This document shows positions 59,611 to 64,000 of a stretch of DNA of 64,000 bases, one piece after another (position 1 is the stretch's first letter; every line of letters begins with the position of its first letter). The position numbers and the translations under genes are program-made. Source of the DNA: Bradyrhizobium sp. CCGB12 (GTDB lineage Bacteria; Pseudomonadota; Alphaproteobacteria; Rhizobiales; Xanthobacteraceae); the NCBI RefSeq assembly GCF_024199845.1, contig NZ_JANADO010000001.1, forward strand, positions 5,580,001 to 5,644,000, read 5' to 3'. Under the pieces are notes generated by a model, which did not search any database, was not told the origin of the DNA, and saw only the letters and a list, made by a program, of their open reading frames with translations.

Positions 59611-60230
59611 CGGGCTTGGCTATCGCTTCAAAAATTACGCACACAAGGCGTCCTCGCTAGTCTTGAACAAGCCAGAGCACTCTACGAAGGCAGAGTCCCG
59701 CTTTGATCCATGAGCGATTGCAAGACTCGAGAACAGTGACGACGAAACATGCATCAACATGCTGCAGTCATTCCTGTGCAAAAAGCGGGTTTGTGCATTA
59801 GCCAGTTATCGGGAACGTGTGCGGATTATCGTGGCTTGGCTGCACTACGGATCACTCGCGAAGCCTGGATGCATTTATGCAACTGGTCAATTCGCTGTTA
59901 CGAGCTCTTGCACGGACGCAGTGGATCACATTCTTCCTTTCAAATTTCAGCGGCTTGCGACTCTGATGGTACGATCGAGGAAGGTGCGTATCGGCGGCAA
60001 ATAAAGAGTCTCCAGGCACGCTTTTCGACAACTTGGTTGCGAACGCGAGGCAGCGGTCACGCTCGACTTCTTGCCGGATGCTACGGCGGGTTCGGTGAGC
60101 CCTAGGTCAGCCACCATATTCGTGAGCCCCTTTTTCTTGGTAGTTGCAGGGGGCCGTTATTAGTGGTCTTTTCGCGTTGCGGATTTTTCCCATTGACGCT
60201 CGCACATAAGTTCGTTCGAACCAAACAGAG
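59611..60230. other. Intergenic region upstream of the ATP-grasp gene
   Basis: About 620 bases without a gene. The promoter of the following gene should lie in its right part, where base composition becomes more A/T-rich. No operator-like repeat was recognised. Confidence 0.4.
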
Positions 60231-61304
60231 ATGTTGGTCATGACTATGCTAAACGTGGCGCTCATATTTGGCGGCCGATCTGCCGATCGCGATATATCAA
60301 TGAGGTCTGCTCGCTATATCTATGAAGCCTTAGACCGGCAACGCTATAACCCGATACTGGTAGGTGTCGCGCATGATGGCAAGTGGTGGCTACAGGAGAA
60401 TGCGAGGGAGTTTCCCTTACACGTGGATTCGTCAGGTGCGCAGATAACGTTCCTTGCCGGAGGGGGAGGCAAGGCGCTTGTATATACCGATAACGGGTGT
60501 GCTAGAACATGTCAGGTTGATGTAGTATTCCCATTGTTCCAGGAAGGCATTTTAGAAGGCCTCCTGGAAAGAGCTCAGGTACCCTTTGTAGGATCCCGGT
60601 TTCCTGCGCCGGCGATCTGTATGGATAAGCATATTACCAAACGGATATTGCGCGACGCTGGCTTCTCTGTCGCGCGGTTTCTCGCTTCGTCGGATCGAGA
60701 AGAGGTAGACTTTCAGTTCGCCCAAAAAACCCTCGGCAGCCGTTCGCTATTTGTAAAGCCGGCGAGCTTTCATTCTTCTATCGGCGTCAGTAAGGTTAGT
60801 TGTGAAGCAGAATTTGAGGCTGCCATCGATCTCGCGTTTTCCTACGGAAGGAAGGTTATAATCGAGGAGTACGTGCAAGCGCGAGAGCTTGCGTGTGCCG
60901 TTTTAGAGGATGCCATCAAGCCGAGTAAATTACTTTGTTCATGGCCAAACGAAATCATTCCTACAGGTCAGGACGCCTTCTTCACGCACCGGACGAAAAT
61001 TGATGGAAAGGGACTAATAGTGAAGATAAAAGCAGAGCTGGACGAAACAGTAGCTGATCTACTGCGAGGTTTAGCTTGCGAGGCGTTCAGGGCGATCGGC
61101 TGTGAGGCATTTGGACGGGTAGATTTTTTCATGCGACCCAACGGGGACGTTCTCATTAACGAGGTGGGCACTTTCCCCAGCCTTAAGCCGTTCAGTATGT
61201 TTCCGAAAATGATGAGAGAATTGGGCTTCCCATATAAGGTCTTGATACAGAGGCTGATTGAAAATGCCATTGGGCGCGCTGAGCGAGTTAGTACAGAACT
61301 ATGA
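60231..61304 (+). CDS. D-alanine-D-alanine ligase-like ATP-grasp protein, atypical active site
   Basis: ATP-grasp enzyme of the Ddl family (357 aa; an ATG at 60246 giving MLNVALIFGG is an equally possible start). Family blocks seen: LIFGGRSADRDIS, EGLLERAQVPFVGS, ICMDKHITKRILRDAGF, LFVKPASFHSSIGVSKV, IIEEYVQARELACAV, GRVDFF and INEVGTFPSLKPFSMFPKMM. Several Ddl-critical residues are changed: the Glu of the GG-S-x-E block, the HG--GEDG loop (here FPLFQEG), a Gly of the ATP loop, and the metal-binding Asn of NEVN (here NEVG). It may therefore join different substrates or be impaired. It stands alone among IS remnants and its base composition is more A/T-rich than the surroundings, suggesting transfer. 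Confidence 0.85.
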   Translation: MLVMTMLNVALIFGGRSADRDISMRSARYIYEALDRQRYNPILVGVAHDGKWWLQENAREFPLHVDSSGAQITFLAGGGGKALVYTDNGCARTCQVDVVFPLFQEGILEGLLERAQVPFVGSRFPAPAICMDKHITKRILRDAGFSVARFLASSDREEVDFQFAQKTLGSRSLFVKPASFHSSIGVSKVSCEAEFEAAIDLAFSYGRKVIIEEYVQARELACAVLEDAIKPSKLLCSWPNEIIPTGQDAFFTHRTKIDGKGLIVKIKAELDETVADLLRGLACEAFRAIGCEAFGRVDFFMRPNGDVLINEVGTFPSLKPFSMFPKMMRELGFPYKVLIQRLIENAIGRAERVSTEL

Positions 61305-61735
61305 CCTGAGCTTGGGCCGGAGGGACCTGCCGTCGCCGTCAACTAGCAGGTCGTCAGGAATGCGCGAACTGACTCGACCGCGAGCTGACGGGCACTCGCC
61401 GATCGCGAGCGGGGCTCCGGCCGAGACGTTTAGAAGTCATTCATTGGCGGGTTGGACCGAAGGCAGCCCACCCATCTCCATCGTGACTTCGCTCAAGTAG
61501 GGTGAGGCAGCAGCCCGATCGCTACGAGACGTGTATTGCGTGCGCGGGACATAGAGATGACGCGGCCGTTGTTCTTAAGAAAGCTCGGGTTGCCCGCGAG
61601 CTCGGGCGCTCCAGAACGCGCAGTCGCTTGGCCGTTCTGAACGTAAGTGCGTATGTCCGCCTCAGACGATGAGGTGGCTTGCCCTACACTGCGTCGTCCG
61701 AGGGTTGCTCGGACGGACCGAGCCTCAGCAGAGGA
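61305..61735. other. Intergenic region without recognisable gene
   Basis: About 430 bases between the ATP-grasp gene and the IS110 remnant. No terminator was recognised. Confidence 0.4.
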
Positions 61736-61739
61736 CAAT

Positions 61740-62850
61740 CCGTGGCAGATTATAGGGAAGCATTTGTCGGATGCGGCCAAGCCAAAAAAGCCCTCGAGAT
61801 TGCGGAGACAGGCCGGGAGGGAGAAGTTCGCTTCTTTGGGGAGGTCAACGCATCGAGAACCAAGATGCGTCACATCATACCGTGGATCGCCAACCGGTTC
61901 GGGCGTGTGCATTTCTGTTACGAGGCCGGCCTGACCGGTTATGGCCCCTATCGCCTGATGCGGTCTCTGGACCATGAATCCACGGTGCTGGCCCCATCGC
62001 TGATCCCAAGAAGCCGGGCGAGCGGGTGAAGAGAGATCGTCGGGACCCCTTTCTCTTGCGCGGCTGCTCCGCGCTGGCGAACTGACGCCTGCGTTGGAGC
62101 CTGATGAAGGTTCACGAGGCGATGCGCGACCTTGTCGCCGCGATCGGCAGCGGTTGAAACGCTGCGAATCTACCGAGGGCAGGTTAGCGCTCCTCATGCT
62201 CAAACATGGCCGCACCTATCCCCGCAAGAAGGGCTAGACGATGCGGTATTTGCGTTGGCTGCAGGAACAGCAGTTCGATCACCCGGCACATCAAATCGCA
62301 CTACAAGAGATGGTTGAAGCAATTCGCGTCGGCAGGAAGCGGGCCGACCGGCTCGAGCGCGCGGATCGAAGAATTTGTCGCGGGCTGGCCTCTGGAGCCG
62401 CTCGTGCGGGCGCTTCAAACGTCGATCTGATCGTCGCGGTCACGTTCGTGACCGAGGTTGGTGACGTGAGCCGTTTTGCGAGGCCACGGCAACTTATCGG
62501 TTTTCTCGACCTCGTGAAAAGCAAACGATCTTGCGAGAATCCGTTAGGCAGGCGGTATCACCAAGGCCGGAAACGGCCGTGTTCGCCACATATTGGTCGA
62601 GAGCGCCTGGACATATCGACACCCGCCGAAAATCGAAGACAAAGCTATACTGGCTCGATTAGGCATCGCCAACTGTGGGAGAGATCGCGCGTAGAAAGCT
62701 CAGAGCCGCCTGACGGCCCCCCTATTGGAAGCTGGGCGCGGCAAACGAACGACGGTGGTCTGCACTTCCATCACCCGTGAGCTGGTTGGGTGCATGTGGG
62801 CAGTCGGCGGGCAAGTGCAGCCAGCACTGGCTGTGCCTTGCGCCAGGCAA
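61740..62850 (+). pseudogene. IS110-family transposase, frameshifted
   Basis: N-terminal DEDD domain pieces (AFVGCGQAKKALEIAETG, EGEVRFFGE, VHFCYEAGLTGYGPYRLMRS, APSLIP) are followed in other frames by MRYLRWLQEQQFDHPAHQ, IALQEMVEAIRVGRKRA, VDLIVAVTFVTEVGDVSRF and remains of the C-terminal part. This is the order of an IS110/IS116-type transposase with at least three frame changes. Confidence 0.8.
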
Positions 62851-62994
62851 CAAGATCTCCGGTGACAAGGTATCCTCGCGCACGCAGCGATCGTCCAGTC
62901 GAGCCGCGGTACTGCTGCGGCCCGCAGCCCCGACGGTTCGAGCGGAGCGACACGGTGCTTTTGCGCATTCTATCGACGGATGGCTTTGCGTGCT

Positions 62995-63175
62995 GGCAAA
63001 GGCCTTGACGGCGACCGGCCGGAAAATTGCGGTTCTGTTCTACAACACGCCCAGGCCGCGGAATGACTTACAGGGACCCGGGTGCCGACACTACGAGGAA
63101 CAACATCGCCGCCGTGTCGTCGCCAACTGAGACGACGCGCCAAGTCACTCGGCTTCGTTCTGCAAGTAGATCCGG
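62995..63175 (+). pseudogene. C-terminal piece of a second IS110-type transposase
   Basis: AKALTATGRKIAVLFYN, then HYEEQHRRRVVAN and RRRAKSLGFVLQ in another frame, resemble the extreme C-terminus of a different IS110 subgroup. It follows the previous remnant but looks like another element or a recombined end. Confidence 0.6.
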
Positions 63176-63229
63176 GCGGCCAATTGGCGGTTCGTAGGAA
63201 TTCGATCGCGATCTTTCCTGAATACGAAC

Positions 63230-63680
63230 ATGAGATTCCGTTTCATCGAAGATCGCCGCGCGCATTATCCGGTGATGCTCCTGTGCGAGGTGGTCGGCGT
63301 CTCGCCGGCCGGCTATTATGCCTGCGCTCGCGCCCGGAGAGCCGACGATCTGCTGCCAACCGAGACCTCGTCAACGAAATCAAACGAGTCCATCGCGACA
63401 CCCGCGGCCGTTATAGCAGCCCGCGCATCCATGTCGAGTTGAAGGCTCTGGGTCGGGGGCGAGCCGTGGTCGCATCCGAGCGATTGATTCGGCATGATGA
63501 TGTCAGGGCCATCATGGCCCGGCCACGTCGGGTGCGGACCACCGACAGCCGCCACGACCGGACGATCGCGCCCAATCTGCTCGACCGCAACTTCATCGCC
63601 ACTGCTCCGAACCAGATTTAGGCTGGCCGGCATCACCTGCATCGAGACCGGTCGGGCTGACTCTAGAGATAGCGGCTCGC
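63230..63680 (+). pseudogene. IS3-family orfB remnant
   Basis: MRFRFIEDRRAHYPVMLLCE with VVGVSPAGYYA begins orfB; the rest (RDLVNEIKRVHRDTRGRY, SSPRIHVELKA, VRAIMARPRRVRTTDSRHD, NLLDRNFIATAPNQI) is in a second frame. The DDE domain stops soon after NQI at a TAG, so only the first half is left. Confidence 0.8.
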
Positions 63681-63758
63681 CTTTGGCTCCCGACCTGACC
63701 GACCAACACTCCGTTGAATCGTAAGTCGTGATTCCGCTCTCACAACGGAGAGACGATA

Positions 63759-64000
63759 TGCAACGTTCTGCGCTACCGGCAGCGCTTCATTCTCTGGTCC
63801 TGGACTCGGCCAGAACGAAGTTCGAACTGGATCAAGTCCAAGGGGGTAAGCACGGCATCATGCTACCGGGTGGTACTAATTCGGACACGTGCGCGCGCAG
63901 ATTCGAACACTTTCGTCGGACTCACGACTACTGCCGATGCGGCGGTACTTTCAGCCGAGATGAATCGCGTCCTGCATTTCATATCCCGCCATGCCGCAGG
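63759..64000 (+). CDS. Open frame running off the window end, unknown product
   Basis: From an ATG with GGAG seven bases upstream, 80 codons stay open to the edge (start MQRSALPAALHSLVLDSART). No family was recognised. It may be the beginning of a real gene or another remnant. Confidence 0.3.

Noticed and set aside
61493..62215. Long minus-strand frame of 240 codons opposite the IS110 remnant
   Set aside because: It is the shadow of the transposase remnant on the plus strand, with Arg/Ser/Pro-rich composition and no family motif.
1..64000. Search by eye for CRISPR arrays, tRNA and rRNA genes
   Set aside because: No regularly spaced direct repeats and no cloverleaf or rRNA sequence was recognised; a tRNAscan or Infernal run would be decisive.

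Overview
The window looks like a symbiosis-island or accessory region of a Bradyrhizobium-type alphaproteobacterium. This is inferred from a Bradyrhizobium-style porin and Omp25-like barrel, many decayed insertion sequences, an fseA/qseM-like control module known from rhizobial integrative elements, and stretches of visibly differing base composition. No rRNA, tRNA or CRISPR was seen.

Layout. (1) 0.1-4.8 kb, minus strand: a molybdenum hydroxylase pair (2Fe-2S and molybdopterin subunits) followed by a quinoprotein alcohol dehydrogenase carrying the Asp-Tyr-Asp signature of lanthanide-dependent enzymes. (2) 5-20 kb: sparse genes (FkbM methyltransferase, outer-membrane barrel, alkaline-phosphatase-superfamily phosphodiesterase, MATE exporter, porin) among decayed sequence, including a broken hicAB pair, a cold-shock remnant and a TRAP-permease remnant. 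(3) 20.8-30 kb: a phosphonoalanine-utilisation-like unit. A five-gene oligopeptide-type ABC importer diverges from an aminotransferase and a phosphonopyruvate hydrolase, with a LysR regulator downstream and a perfect 10-7-10 inverted repeat in the divergent promoter. (4) 30.2-32.2 kb: an fseA-like gene split in two overlapping frames with a TTT-C slip site, a QseM-like DUF2285 protein and a divergent XRE regulator.

(5) 33.1-40.7 kb, plus strand: a compact seven-gene operon of a methionyl-tRNA-synthetase-like protein, MFS exporter, lysine/ornithine N-hydroxylase-like flavoprotein, zinc-type mini-cupin, glycine/D-amino-acid oxidase-like flavoprotein, alanine racemase and SAM methyltransferase. 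N-hydroxylase plus MetRS-like plus cupin is the known hydrazine (N-N bond) forming set, here with MetRS and cupin as separate genes. The operon is bracketed by two diverged copies of the XRE regulator and its upstream DNA. This is the best candidate for an undescribed system.

(6) 43-50.5 kb, minus strand: class III aminotransferase, a double-domain CaiB/BaiF CoA-transferase, an SDR and an alpha-oxoamine synthase, probably a second small-molecule pathway. A close paralogue of the CoA-transferase lies at 55.2-57.6 kb. (7) 50.5-64 kb: mostly a graveyard of IS3, IS66, IS1182 and IS110 pieces around that paralogue and an unusual D-Ala-D-Ala-ligase-like ATP-grasp gene at 60.2 kb that has lost several canonical active-site residues.

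All calls come from reading translations and motifs by eye; no database search was run.
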